Made by a program: the position numbers and the translations under genes
Shown here: positions 1-9,058 of the stretch, one piece after another
Numbering within the stretch: position 1 is the first letter of the stretch
Layout: the number at the start of each line of letters is the position of its first letter
Notes under the pieces: model-generated
Told to the model about the DNA's origin: nothing
What the model saw: the letters and a program-made list of their open reading frames with translations, nothing else
Database searches by the model: none
Source: Pleurotus ostreatus/Saccharomyces cerevisiae fusant
Lineage: Eukaryota > Opisthokonta
Direction of reading: 5' to 3'
DNA length: 15,137 nucleotides
Assembly: GCA_024196135.1 (NCBI GenBank)
Contig: JAMQCK010000834.1
Coordinates: 1 to 15,137 of the forward strand

Positions 1-1021
1 GACGAGACGCAGCAGCGTGGTCAGGTTGTCATAACCCGCAGTTACCTCTATCTCTTGCAAATTCTGGAGATGGGAGAGCGCGTTGGTTAGCATTCCTGGG
101 TGTGGGACCGCGTCAGTCGTCGAGGAAGTAGCACCAAAAGAAGTCATTCAGCTCACCTATCGCGAAGTCGAGCGGGCCGCTCCGCAGATCCCGCGCCGCG
201 AATATCCTCAGCTTCTTCACGGCAATCGCGAAGGCGGGGTCCGTGATTATTCTGGTGAGAATATCGGCGCTCCTCTCGGCGTCGCTCTTCCTAAACGGAG
301 GATATCCTTGGCTGGGAACCAAGTCCTCCCGCGGGTCGTCCTGGCTGGAAAGGTGGATGTCGACGTCTCGGAAGAGCAGCTGGCTGGCGACACGAGAGAG
401 AACGTTTGGGACGAAGAGCAGAGTCCTCAGCTCGTGGCGAGGTAGGAAGAGAGCAATTTCCCTCCATATCTCGGTCGAAAACTGAGTCCTGCGCTCCGAA
501 TGGCTCGTCGCTGGAGAGAGCAGCTGCACGTAGGCTCAGAAGTACAATCCCGGAAGACAGTATACCTTTACCTTCTCGACGGCGACAGAGCGCTGGTATA
601 GCAAGGCCTTTGCCTCTGGGTTGTCGGGGTCAGCCTCAAGGGCTGCCTGCAGGTCTGAATAAAAGGCGTGGGTCTCCCAAGGAAATATGGCAATATATAC
701 GTGCTGTACCTTCCTGCGCGCTGATATGTCCGCCAGCAGCGAGCCTTGACCGAGCGCGCAAGATCCGCGCCTTGGCAATGTTTTCGGGGGAAAGGGAGGG
801 GATCTGCAGACAGGCCTGTATGGCATTCTCGACGACCGTCTTTGGGCGGCTGGCCGCCCTAATCAGCAGGGCGCAAATCGTGCGTCAGTGATCATGACGT
901 ACCCTCCGGGTGGCAGACCGCGCAGAGCATATAGCAGGAGGTCGGCCTTCTGGTTAGGCGTGAGGTGGGACGCGACTTGCATGATACTCGCGTCGAGAAT
1001 TTGTAGGTTGAAGACGTCCAT
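1..1021 (-). CDS. TPR + F-box protein, 3' end cut by the window edge
   Basis: Probable substrate adaptor of an SCF (Skp1-Cullin-F-box) ubiquitin ligase. Exons on the minus strand: 1021-903, 858-710, 654-572, 523-157 and 95-1 (open); introns are 44, 55, 48 and 61 nt and all phases match. The first 271 residues are visible. Residues about 65-113 resemble a TPR repeat (KARILRARSRLAAGG, then LEADPDNPEAKALLYQ). Residues about 132-175 form an F-box (FSTEIWREIALFLP, ending VASQLLFRDVDIHL). The text after the last intron (LSHLQNLQEIEV) looks like the start of leucine-rich repeats, as in other fungal F-box proteins. The start is the first good ATG, in a CCAACATGG context. The last intron uses GTGAGC and CCCAG with a CTGAC branch site; without it the frame stops. 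The TPR/F-box identity is recognition of motifs; the substrate is unknown. Confidence 0.8.
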
Positions 1022-1084
1022 GTTGGCTGAAGATGAAAGTCGAAGGAGAGTACTGGAATTGAGCTCATTAATGCTCCCAGCGAA

Positions 1085-1102
1085 GCACGCGCGCGCACGC
1101 GT
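1085..1102. other. Alternating purine-pyrimidine (CG-rich) tract
   Basis: Eighteen consecutive bases alternate purine and pyrimidine, mostly as CG steps, 64-81 bp upstream of the F-box gene's start codon. Such tracts can adopt Z-DNA; a role here is speculation. Confidence 0.4.
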
Positions 1103-1698
1103 TTGAGAGCCGTTCCGGTGGCAATGGATACCGCACCGGGGACGACGCCATCGGCTCTGGGGTCAGCGGCCCAGACCAGGCCCTGCACATCGTGAGTGGA
1201 GCGGCGACTGAACTTGGGAAGCAATGCGCTCGACTGAATTTCGAGCCGTTCGCGTAAGGGGAACCTTGGTTATTGTATTCAGCCAATAGCTACGTCAGAA
1301 ACGCGCGCGGCTGCAATGCCTGCGGGATGATTGGGGGTGCGAGGCAAAGTGGCAGAGGCAAACCTGGGAAATTTGAATGCGTGAAAACCCGGGGCCCCGC
1401 TCCTATTTCCAGCCCCTGAAGCCGGCGATTCGCAGATGTATCTCCGCTAGATAGAAGAGGACATTTGAGGAGCCGTACAGCCAGGCTCTGGACCTGCAAG
1501 CGCCACTGCAGAATGCCGGCAAGGACGGGGTCTTGCGGAAGCTGCTAGTCGCTGCCCGCGACAGAGAATATTCCAGAGAATAAAACTCGTGTTATCGCTT
1601 GCGCAATCGCGTACACAACGGCATGATGTCCGCGGACAGGCGTGGTCGTCCATTCGAGTCGTGGTCGAGACCAAGTTGATGTTCGATGTGACGTCGCA

Positions 1699-1704
1699 CA
1701 CGTG
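1699..1704. promoter_or_regulatory. CACGTG (E-box) upstream of the triphosphatase gene
   Basis: Perfect CACGTG palindrome, 130 bp before the ATG at 1829. This is the binding site class of bHLH factors such as Cbf1 and Pho4 in yeasts. Binding is inferred only from the sequence and from the recurrence of the site upstream of other genes in the window. Confidence 0.45.
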
Positions 1705-1828
1705 GCACCTGTCCCGTCACAGCGTGGCGTTTGTGGCGTTAGTGCTTTACTTCTTCCTTTCATCAAAGACTCTGCTGCTTGCGTATATACCACACAGACC
1801 AAGGACAGCACCTTCCACGACCTCAAAA

Positions 1829-3320
1829 ATGTCAAGCACACTTCCCCCCTTATCCGTATCCATCCTCGGCGTCGAGCCAATGGACGAATTCATCCTCGAG
1901 ATCGCCGACTTCATCCACCACACGATAATGACGCGTCCGAGCGACCACGATCTGGGTGCGTAAGTATCAATTGCTCTGTTCTGCTGAATTCAGTAGCTCA
2001 ATGTTGACTCCAGGCGTCACGAGCAGCAAAATTGAGGTGGAAGCAAAGATAGGCGTGATCAAGGAGAGAGGGTCGGACATGCGCTTGCGTTTACCTGTGC
2101 TAGTCGAAACGGGTGCGTACACACATTCCATACCGCCATCACTTCGCTGATTATGTTTAAAGTCTTGGACCCCGGGGCACTTGCCGTCCACTTCGAGTCC
2201 AATATGAGCGTTGTACGCCCGAACGGCGCTATAGAGTCACTGCCTGTCCTCATGAGTCGCTTTCCAGGACCAACATCGACACTACAACCAGCAGCTCAAC
2301 AAATTGCATGCATTATCGAATGAGCCCGGTCATCCCTCTTCACCTGTCGGCTACGCGCATCATTACCTCGTCGACTCATTCTACGGCAATGATAGGTTCG
2401 TTCACCCACTCTCTATGCTTCGGCCATCCGTGAACCCATTCCTTACCTAATCTGCTTCCTCACACCAAGTTGATCAGAGACAGCAAAATACGCGTCACCC
2501 GAGACGAAAAGGCCGACAACAGAGTCGTCGAATGTGTGCGCAAGATCAAGCTCGCCAACCTCGAGATCCACAGCCCGAAGTGGCCCGTCGATTGGCGCGT
2601 CACGGTCAGCCTTGAATGTCCAGGTGAGGCTTACCGCAGGCACTTCCCCCCCCTCATGACCGCTTTCCGCCATGACCACTTTCCGACACGTCCACTTTCC
2701 TTTAAACCGCTTTCCAATCAACCGCTAACCCATCTCCCCAGTCCCTCTACCCGACGAGCCCGCAACCCATACGCGACGGAAGGACCGCCTGAGCTACAAA
2801 CACGAAGAGTTCTCCATTGACCTGACTCAGGTGTTGGCTTCCGAGGCTGGCGTAGTGACTACAGTGAGTACTGTCCCGCACTGCCCTCCCTCCGAGTACT
2901 GTCCCCCCTTTCTCCCTGCTGCTTCTTCTTCTTCTCCCCTCTTCCTTCTTCTCCCCTCTTCCTTCTTCTCCCCTCTTCCTCCTTCGCTCCCTCTTCCTTA
3001 ATCATCCCCTCCCTCTTCCTCCCCCGTCTGCCCCCTTCCCCAAACCTATGAATCTCTTTTTGGTCCCGATTCCATAAAACCTCTCTCCGTGCCCAATCCT
3101 AACCCCTCTCCTTGAACGCAACGCTCACCCACCCACCCAGAACAAACAATACATCCACGAACTCGAGCTCGAGATCCTCCGGCCCGAGCTCATCATGTCG
3201 CTCGCCGCCAAGCGCGGGGACCCGAACGCGAGCGAGGTGGAGAGGAGCGGGTTCAACGAGCTTATACGCGTGTTCGTGAATAACGCGCGGATTTTGATGA
3301 AGAATGCGTGTCCGCCTTAA
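1829..3320 (+). CDS. CET1: mRNA 5'-triphosphatase, fungal Cet1/Pct1 type (mRNA capping)
   Basis: Removes the gamma phosphate from nascent mRNA 5' ends, the first step of capping, in the nucleus next to the guanylyltransferase. Exons: 1829-1955, 2014-2112, 2163-2212, 2268-2395, 2478-2623, 2742-2863 and 3141-3320, giving 283 aa. The metal-dependent tunnel-fold (TTM) hallmarks are all present in order: IEVEAKIG (49-56) with the first paired glutamates, FESNMS (86-91), KIRVTRD (138-144), KIKLANLEIH (157-166), RRKDRLSY (195-202) and HELELEI (230-236) with the second glutamate set. The length is close to the small fission-yeast enzyme rather than the longer budding-yeast one, so this is essentially the catalytic domain. 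The start is the ATG in a CAAAAATGTC context followed by an uninterrupted frame. The fourth intron (2396-2477) has a second frame-keeping solution that would insert four residues before IRVTRD. The family assignment is secure; the exact splice sites are inferred. Confidence 0.9.
2928..2978 (+). repeat. Three perfect copies of a 17-bp pyrimidine tandem repeat inside an intron
   Basis: The unit CTTCTTCTCCCCTCTTC occurs at 2928-2944, 2945-2961 and 2962-2978, followed by decayed CT-rich copies to about 3010. It lies in the long last intron (2864-3140, 277 nt) of the triphosphatase gene, whose other introns are 50-118 nt. The coding strand is almost purely pyrimidine here. Confidence 0.9.
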
Positions 3321-3901
3321 TAATGCCTAAAGACTTACACCAATGGGGAGGGTATTTCATGGGTCTCGGAATGGATGCGGCATTCTCTACCTTTATAGAT
3401 GTCCTTCTTGGGTATCATGAAAAGGTCCAACGACGTGTAATCCATGAGAAAGATGTGTGTGGTCCTCTTGATGCGGGGTTTCCGGGGCAAGTCGTCTCAA
3501 GGTTGCCACCATGCGATATGGCATCGTACACGATGCAAGCATGGTGCTGCGGCCTTTATTGACTGTACTTCAATTAATAATTGAAAGGAGGGTGTATCGG
3601 CAAGCACCGAAAGTCCTTTGTTGCCGAAATAGGCAATTGTCGAAACGACTTGGGAGTTGCGCGAAATAATGTAGCCTTCCTTGGTTCTGACACTCATCTC
3701 CAGCCGCGCGTTTTTTCTACCTTCTGCTCTCGCGAATCAGAGCAGTACGTGGGACCTGGAAAGAGCTTGAGACACCAGTTGTGGGTCCACCACGTGCCTG
3801 TCCAGGCTCAGGGTCCGGCGCAGCAATTCAATTTCTCTTGTCTCGGCATTCCCTTTGGATGGAACCCAGCTCTGGCAGCCGTCTCGCATCTCACCAACAC
3901 C
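3321..3901. other. Intergenic region upstream of the membrane-protein gene
   Basis: 581 bp between two genes on the same strand. A 79-codon open frame beginning ATGCCTAAAG at 3323 and ending at 3562 lacks G/C third-position bias and any known motif, so I do not call it. A CACGTG palindrome lies at 3791-3796. The region probably holds the 3' UTR of the triphosphatase gene and the promoter and 5' UTR of the next gene. Confidence 0.55.
3791..3796. promoter_or_regulatory. CACGTG (E-box) upstream of the membrane-protein gene
   Basis: Perfect CACGTG palindrome 111 bp before the ATG at 3902, in the context CCACCACGTGCC. Candidate bHLH-factor site; binding is inferred. Confidence 0.45.
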
Positions 3902-5622
3902 ATGTCCGAACGTGTGTCCATATCTACCGAAGCGCGCGATGAGGAGGAAGCGCCAGCTTTCGATCAGCCGCGGAGGGGGCGCGGCGACCTCCCGCCCCTC
4001 GACACCTCCGATACCCACTCGGGCGGCTCGAGTCCCCCAGCGTCCCCAGGCTTCGACCCCTCGGACTCGACGGCCGCGCTAATCCTCGTACACGACGACG
4101 AGGAAGAACGGGACACGGGCTTCGATTTCGCGTACGATTCGTCGGGGGAGGACGAGGACGAGGACGACGATGGCGTCCACCAGGGCCAGCCCGCCGTCTC
4201 GCCCTTCATGACGTTCGTCTACCTGCTGTCCCCCGGCCTCAAGCTCGGCGCGCTGCTCCTGCCCGCGACGGCGGGCACGACGCTCAGCAGGCGCGTCACC
4301 TCCGTCGTCGCCTGCGCCGCGCTCTCCATGATCGCGCGCCATGTGTGGTACATGCTCACGCGCTACTACTGGAAGGGCGCGAAGGGGGACATCGGCAGGC
4401 TCATCATCCATGCGTTCTCCAGCACGCGCGGCTCGACGCTCGCGCGGCGGCGATATAAGAGGATCGAGAGCGTGCTCAGGATATGCAGGTGGACCGTGGG
4501 CGTGCTCATGGCGGGCGTCTATGTGCGAGGTGAGTGAGACCTGGCTATGGACCGTGGGGGAAAGCTCACAATTGCTCAGAATCCGCCATATGCCTGCTGA
4601 GCACCATCGCCATCCACCCCATCCTTATCACCGTGCTTCTCACATGCGCCGTCGTCCCCTTCGTCATGTACCCTGCAAACGTCGCCAGCAAGACTGTCAA
4701 GTCGACGACTGTGCTATCCATCATCAGCTACATCGTTTGGTTCTCCCTCCAATGCTACTCCTTCACCCACTCGACCGGCCCCGTCGAGCCACAGCAACTT
4801 GGCGTCCTCTACAATCCCCTATCCATCCCACTGCTCGCCTATGCCACTACACCCGGTCCCCTACTCTCCCTCTACGCTTCGCTCAAAGTTAAACCACGGC
4901 ACCATGTGCATTTCCGCCTTCCTACTTCCGCGTCGACAACCTCTGATGCCGGAATCAGCACCAAGAAGCCGCGCTTCCATTTCCAGTGGAGCTCGTTCAA
5001 AGTGCTATCTGCACTGGCGATGCTATTTTCCCTTGGCCTCACGCTGCCCATCGCTGCCTTGGTTGCTGGCGTCGAGCGCAAGGCGGCTCGCATGACATTC
5101 TCGCCCGATCCTGTCATCGCCCTCACTGGCGCACTATCCCTCTACCTTGGCATTCCCCTCATTCTCACCTCAATTCCTACCCTTGCCTTCCCGACTCCTG
5201 CATCTCTCCGCCGTGCGCTACCGCCGGCATCCGTCGTCTCGCGCGTGCTCACGGTCCTCGCCATCGCCGTCGTCGCGCTGGTCCCACTTCGCTGGCCGCT
5301 CAACGACGCACTCCTAGTGCTCGTTGCATTGCCAATGTACTTCCTTCCTGCCATCCTGCACATCACGACGCACTTCATCAAGCGCCCAATGGCCATCGTC
5401 GCGCCGCAGACGCCGCGCGCGCTGCCAGGGTCCACGGACGGCGCGCACTCGCCACTGACGCCCGACGAGTCGGCGCTGTTGCAGCGGAAGGAACACGCGC
5501 TGCAGCTCAAGCTGCTGAAGCGGCGTTTGGTATGGGATGTACTGGTTTGCGGAGTACTGGTACCTGCGAGCCTCGGTGGACTAGCGTGGGTGGTGTACGC
5601 GATCGTTGAGTCATTCAGGTGA
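3902..5622 (+). CDS. Multi-pass membrane protein with acidic N-terminus, function unknown
   Basis: Two exons, 3902-4529 and 4580-5622, joined over a 50-nt GTGAGT..CTCAG intron, give 556 aa. Residues 1-97 are polar and disordered-looking, with an acidic run at about 65-90 (GEDEDEDDD). Ten or eleven hydrophobic segments follow, at about 101-121, 132-152, 191-208, 212-240, 253-271, 290-311, 350-373, 387-413, 428-446, 450-475 and 527-552. A polar loop at 312-348 and a charged loop at 476-526 separate some of them. The first segment's LKLGALLLP and the count of about 11 helices vaguely recall the amino acid/auxin permease (AAAP) superfamily, but I see no decisive motif and do not assign it. The start is the only in-frame ATG upstream of the acidic region. 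A membrane transporter or organelle membrane protein is the most likely class. Confidence 0.8.
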
Positions 5623-6091
5623 CCCTGGCCGTAATCGGCAAAGAAAGGATGGGTGTTAGCAGATTCGTTTTCTTTTTCCCGTCCCTTGCTACGCCCAAGG
5701 GCTGACATCTTGGACAGTTTTGTTTTTGTATCCGATTTGTCTCTTGTAGCGCGACTATAGGCTGTATCGGGCTCTATGCCCTACCCTTGGACCCGGTGTC
5801 CTTGTCTACACGCTATCTGCCTCTCATTTGCGTTCCGATCGTGCTTCGTACCCTCGTACGTTCCTTCGCTGCTGCAGCCTCCAGGGACTTCTAGCGACGC
5901 TCCTTAGAATACCTTCGAATTCGTTGTTCAATTGTACATTATTTTGGTATATAGGTATATAGTCTTGTAAACACAACAATGAAGAAATATCCTCACACAC
6001 GCACCAGTAAACAGTTGGCGGCGGCATCGTCAACTCGGTCGAACAAATATCTGTCCGTCCAAAGTTCAACTGCCCGCGATCACGCCAGATT

Positions 6092-6097
6092 CACGTG
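6092..6097. promoter_or_regulatory. CACGTG (E-box) in the glutaredoxin promoter
   Basis: Perfect CACGTG palindrome 132 bp before the glutaredoxin ATG, only 13 bp from a CRE site. Candidate bHLH-factor site; inferred. Confidence 0.45.
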
Positions 6098-6110
6098 GGA
6101 TAACCTTCTC

Positions 6111-6118
6111 TGACGTCA
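6111..6118. promoter_or_regulatory. TGACGTCA, full CRE (ATF/CREB) site in the glutaredoxin promoter
   Basis: A perfect 8-bp TGACGTCA palindrome lies 113 bp before the ATG at 6224, and it is the only full copy I found in the window. Fungal ATF/CREB-type bZIP factors (such as fission yeast Atf1) bind this element in stress-response promoters, which would suit a glutaredoxin gene. Binding is inferred. Confidence 0.55.
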
Positions 6119-6223
6119 CCTGACAGCTTACACCGCTGAATAATCGCCTCTCGGGCACCGTAAGCTCTTAACCGGAACCTCCATCTCCTCCTCCCCTCCC
6201 ACCGACGAACACACAAAGGCGAT

Positions 6224-6944
6224 ATGGGCACCAACTCCTCCAGAACGAAGGGCGTCCCCGAGGGCGTGTCCGTGCAGGAGTACATTGATGTGAGTGCTCG
6301 TTGAGGTCATATCTATACCCATCGGGTACCCAGTGGTACACGGGACCCTGCCAGTCTTCGTTGTATCTACTCTGGTCTCGCTCTGGCTTGGTCTTTGACA
6401 TCCCTCGGCATCTCGTCCAAGGGCGCTTAACTCGATTCGTTAAGCTGATTCGCTGACGCCCTGCCCAGTCGCTCGTGAACGAGCACACGATCACGGTGTT
6501 CTCGAAGTCCTACTGCCCGTATTGTCGCAGCGCAAAGAGCCTGCTCCAAAAGGAGTACGCGGACCAGGATATTGAGATCGTCGAGTGCGTACATCGTCCT
6601 CTCGCTCTCATCGCGAACCCATCGCGAACCTCCCTCCCATACGACGTCGAAGATATCCCTTCCCTAGCCTATTGCCTTGATTATATCCACTGCAAGTACT
6701 CATGACTTTTGTCTCCAGGCTCGACCAACTTGAGGACGGGTCCACGATCCAGGACGCGCTCGAGGACAAGACCGGACAGCGCACTATCCCGAACATCTTT
6801 GTCAGTAAGTACTTGATGCCTTCATCGTGGCGATTTTTCGCTTATTCATACTCGCGTACTTCAGAGAAGCAGCACATCGGTGGTAACGACGACACCCAGG
6901 CCGCCCACCGGGCCGGCAAGCTCAAGGAGCTGCTCGCGGTGTAA
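6224..6944 (+). CDS. Dithiol glutaredoxin (class I, CPYC active site)
   Basis: Small glutathione-dependent thiol-disulfide oxidoreductase that reduces disulfides and protein-glutathione mixed disulfides. Exons 6224-6289, 6469-6584, 6719-6804 and 6865-6944 give 115 aa. The glutaredoxin fold is complete: TVFSKSYCPYC with catalytic Cys38 and Cys41, VELDQLEDG, the cis-proline region QRTIPNIFV, and the glutathione-binding HIGGNDD near the end. The second intron must use GA|GTGCGT, which restores the conserved VELD. Unusually, the protein begins MGTNSSRTKG, which fits the N-myristoylation pattern (Gly2, small residue or Ser at position 6), and has about 20 residues before the fold. This hints at a membrane-attached form, but it is unproven. 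The next gene, on the minus strand, converges on it with 206 bp between stops. Confidence 0.93.
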
Positions 6945-7150
6945 GCGATAGATGCCTCCAGATGCCTGAAGTAATCAATCGTTGTAGTATACCAAGGTTG
7001 TAATAAGGTATCGGTGTGCGAAGGAACAGAATCGCGAACATAGAAAGTCCAACAAGCGATTTGAAGCCGCAGTGAGCACAAAGCAAAATAAGTAGGAAAC
7101 CAGGTGCTGGCGCATCCACAACATGTGGAAATGGACGGGCTGCTCGTCGC

Positions 7151-8965
7151 CTATAACCCATGTACGTCCACCACATCGCCGTCGTCCAGCCCCGCCTCAT
7201 CAATGGGCGCCGTATGTGCCATCTTGTCCCCGTCTATCTCGAGGTGCGGGTCCTTGACGGCAGCGGCGTTTCTCCCCCTGCCCTTCTTCGGCGGCTCTGG
7301 CTGTGCGATCCCCGCATTCGGGTACTGGTCCGCCATACCGACTTTCTTGAGGAAGGCGCGGATGATAGCACCGCAGGTCGTAGTTGGCCGCACCGTGAGC
7401 GGGACATCGGGGAAGGACGAGGAGCGAAGAATGATCTTGAACTTCTCGTCGTCCTCGTCCTCGTCGGGGGCGGGTGTGGTAGCTTTGGTGTGAGGAGCAG
7501 AATTGGAGGAAGGACGGGTGGTAGAGCCAGAGGTGTAGGTGGGAGAGGACGGGCGCGGGCCAGGAGCGTCGTCGTCGGAGCCGTCATGAATTACGAGGAT
7601 ATCGTCGTCCGAGTCGTCGCGCTCGTTGTCGGATGGGGGGTGGACAGAGCTGCGGCGTTGGATTTCTTCTTGCTCGCGAAGGTATTCGTAGGTGGCCTTC
7701 TCGCAAGCAACTAAGGGCGGAGTTAGCATCAAGAGCGCGTATAAGAGCACACTGAAAAGAGGGATCATAGGTTATGCGCACTCACCTAATGACGCCGCCT
7801 TCCCGACCTTTAGGTAGTTCGCTGTTACGGACCCAAAGATGCGGACGCCTTGATGTGTCATGTACAACTTGCTGGAAAGAATACCCATTTCATCCGCAAC
7901 GCTCTCGAAGACCTCACGTAGAGGTTTGTGCTGAGGGTGTCGTGAGCGTCACTGTACGACTAATGGGCCATTGAAAAATAGAACTTACCCTCTCGACCTC
8001 GAAGTTAAACGCCTCCGACCTACCTTGAGGGTCCTTCGGATGCGGCTGCCATGTCACTGAGATGGTGACCTTATCCTCTGGCCCATCAAAGGGAGTCGCT
8101 GATGATGCGCGTGACGCCGCTCGAGCTTTGGCGGCCTTAGCAGCCTTCGCTAGCTCAGGGTCGAGTACGATGGTGTCGGTGGTGACGTCGGCATCGAAGT
8201 CATCGTCATCGTCATCTTGGGAGGAAGAAGTGGGGCGACGGGTTGCGTCAAAGGTTTGTCTAGGATGAAGGAGGTGAGTATATGCAGGGGGAGGGGGTAT
8301 AGAGGGGAGATCGGAGATGTGTTGGGCGATTGAGACCACAACTTTGCAAACGAGGATAGGAGGACAACGGTAAGGCTTGTATACGCACCTGATGATCTTC
8401 CGCGCTGCCTCTAAGCGTTCGCGTGATAACATCGGTGGGGGAGTGAGCGACTTCGATCGACTACGCGCCCTCGACGCCTGCCGCTTGCGCTTGCCCTGCG
8501 TATTGCTCGGACCGCTTTCCCCAACGATCTCGATCCCCGAGTCGCTGCTATCATCATCGCTAAGACCTTCTGACAATATCCTGCGATGGGTAAACATATA
8601 TTGGCGCAAGCTGCACGATGCACGCACCTCAGCGCGGACTTGTCGCGCTCCCACTTCGGGCGCGTGTAGTCACCGTCGGGGGCCTTTGTGCGCTTCTTGC
8701 GCTTGCGTGGGGAGGCCTCCTCGTCTTCTTCATCACTACTGTCGCGAGACTGATTCTCCTTCTCCTCTATATATCGTGTTACTAGTGCTGCATAGCTCCG
8801 TATGCGCGCCACCGCACCTTTCTCGCTCAGCTTGTTCAGCTGCGTCCACATCTTGTCCGACCGATGCTTAATGAAGAACTCGTCTTCGTCTTGCGGTTTG
8901 CCAGTCGACGACGAGGCCGCGGGTGCAGGCTTAGGGCGGGGCTTGGGTCGCGGACGGGGCGGCAT
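7151..8965 (-). CDS. Rad60/Esc2/NIP45-family protein with two SUMO-like domains
   Basis: This family works in the nucleus in SUMO-linked genome stability and recombination control, by contacting the SUMO machinery through SUMO-like domains (SLDs). Exons on the minus strand: 8965-8628, 8580-8389, 8259-7989, 7930-7786 and 7710-7151, giving 501 aa. The N-terminal third is basic and proline-rich, then acidic, with a nuclear-localisation-like RKRKKR near 100. SLD1 spans about 233-316 (KVTISVTWQPHP to YLKVGKAASL). A charged linker follows, and SLD2 spans about 405-501 (KFKIILRSSS, then HLEIDGDKM and GDVVDVHGL at the C-terminus). DDDILVIHDGSDDD at 350-363 is a strong SUMO-interacting motif, and SGIEIV (128-132) and DTIVLD (205-210) are weaker candidates. 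The domain order matches Rad60/Esc2; which of the names applies cannot be told from sequence alone. Its ATG is 93 bp from that of the divergent neighbour. Confidence 0.87.
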
Positions 8966-9058
8966 GACGGTTCGGGACAAGATCAGAAAGTCGGCAATCG
9001 CACAACCCCCCGCTGATCACACGTGAGAACATACGCGCCTCTGTTTCCTCCTTCCGTC
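8966..9058. promoter_or_regulatory. 93-bp bidirectional promoter region
   Basis: This is all the DNA between the start codons of the Rad60-like gene (minus) and the NTR2/GCFC-family gene (plus), so both promoters and both 5' UTRs must lie in it or reach into the genes. It has no TATA box. It contains CACGTG at 9020-9025 and a run of C at about 9005-9011. Confidence 0.7.
9020..9025. promoter_or_regulatory. CACGTG (E-box) in the bidirectional promoter
   Basis: Perfect CACGTG palindrome, 39 bp before the plus-strand ATG and 55 bp from the minus-strand ATG. As a palindrome it could serve either gene. Candidate bHLH-factor site; inferred. Confidence 0.45.

Larger units (their letters stand above)
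1022..1828. other. Divergent intergenic region between the F-box gene and the capping triphosphatase gene
   Basis: This 807-bp stretch separates two divergent start codons. Several short open frames occur on both strands, but none joins to a neighbour, has a recognisable domain or shows the third-position G/C bias of the real genes. It holds a CACGTG site at 1699-1704, a TATATA at 1784-1789 only 40 bp before the triphosphatase start, and an alternating purine-pyrimidine tract at 1085-1102. It probably holds both promoters. Confidence 0.6.
5623..6223. other. Intergenic region upstream of the glutaredoxin gene
   Basis: 601 bp between two genes on the plus strand. No coding region is supported. 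The AT-rich middle part (about 5935-5975, with repeated GTATATAG) may include the 3' end of the upstream transcript. The right-hand part carries CACGTG at 6092-6097 and TGACGTCA at 6111-6118, followed by a CT-rich leader before the ATG. Confidence 0.55.

Noticed and set aside
1068..1286. Minus-strand frames upstream of the F-box gene that read partly protein-like
   Set aside because: Two frames compete, neither joins in frame to the F-box exons, and no domain is recognisable; it could be a decayed exon but I cannot support it.
3323..3562. 79-codon open frame just after the triphosphatase stop codon
   Set aside because: Third positions lack the G/C bias of genuine genes here, no motif is seen and the frame sits in the expected 3' UTR.
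5142..5708. 188-codon minus-strand open frame inside the membrane-protein gene
   Set aside because: A shadow of the real plus-strand gene, Ser/Arg/Thr-rich without a domain.
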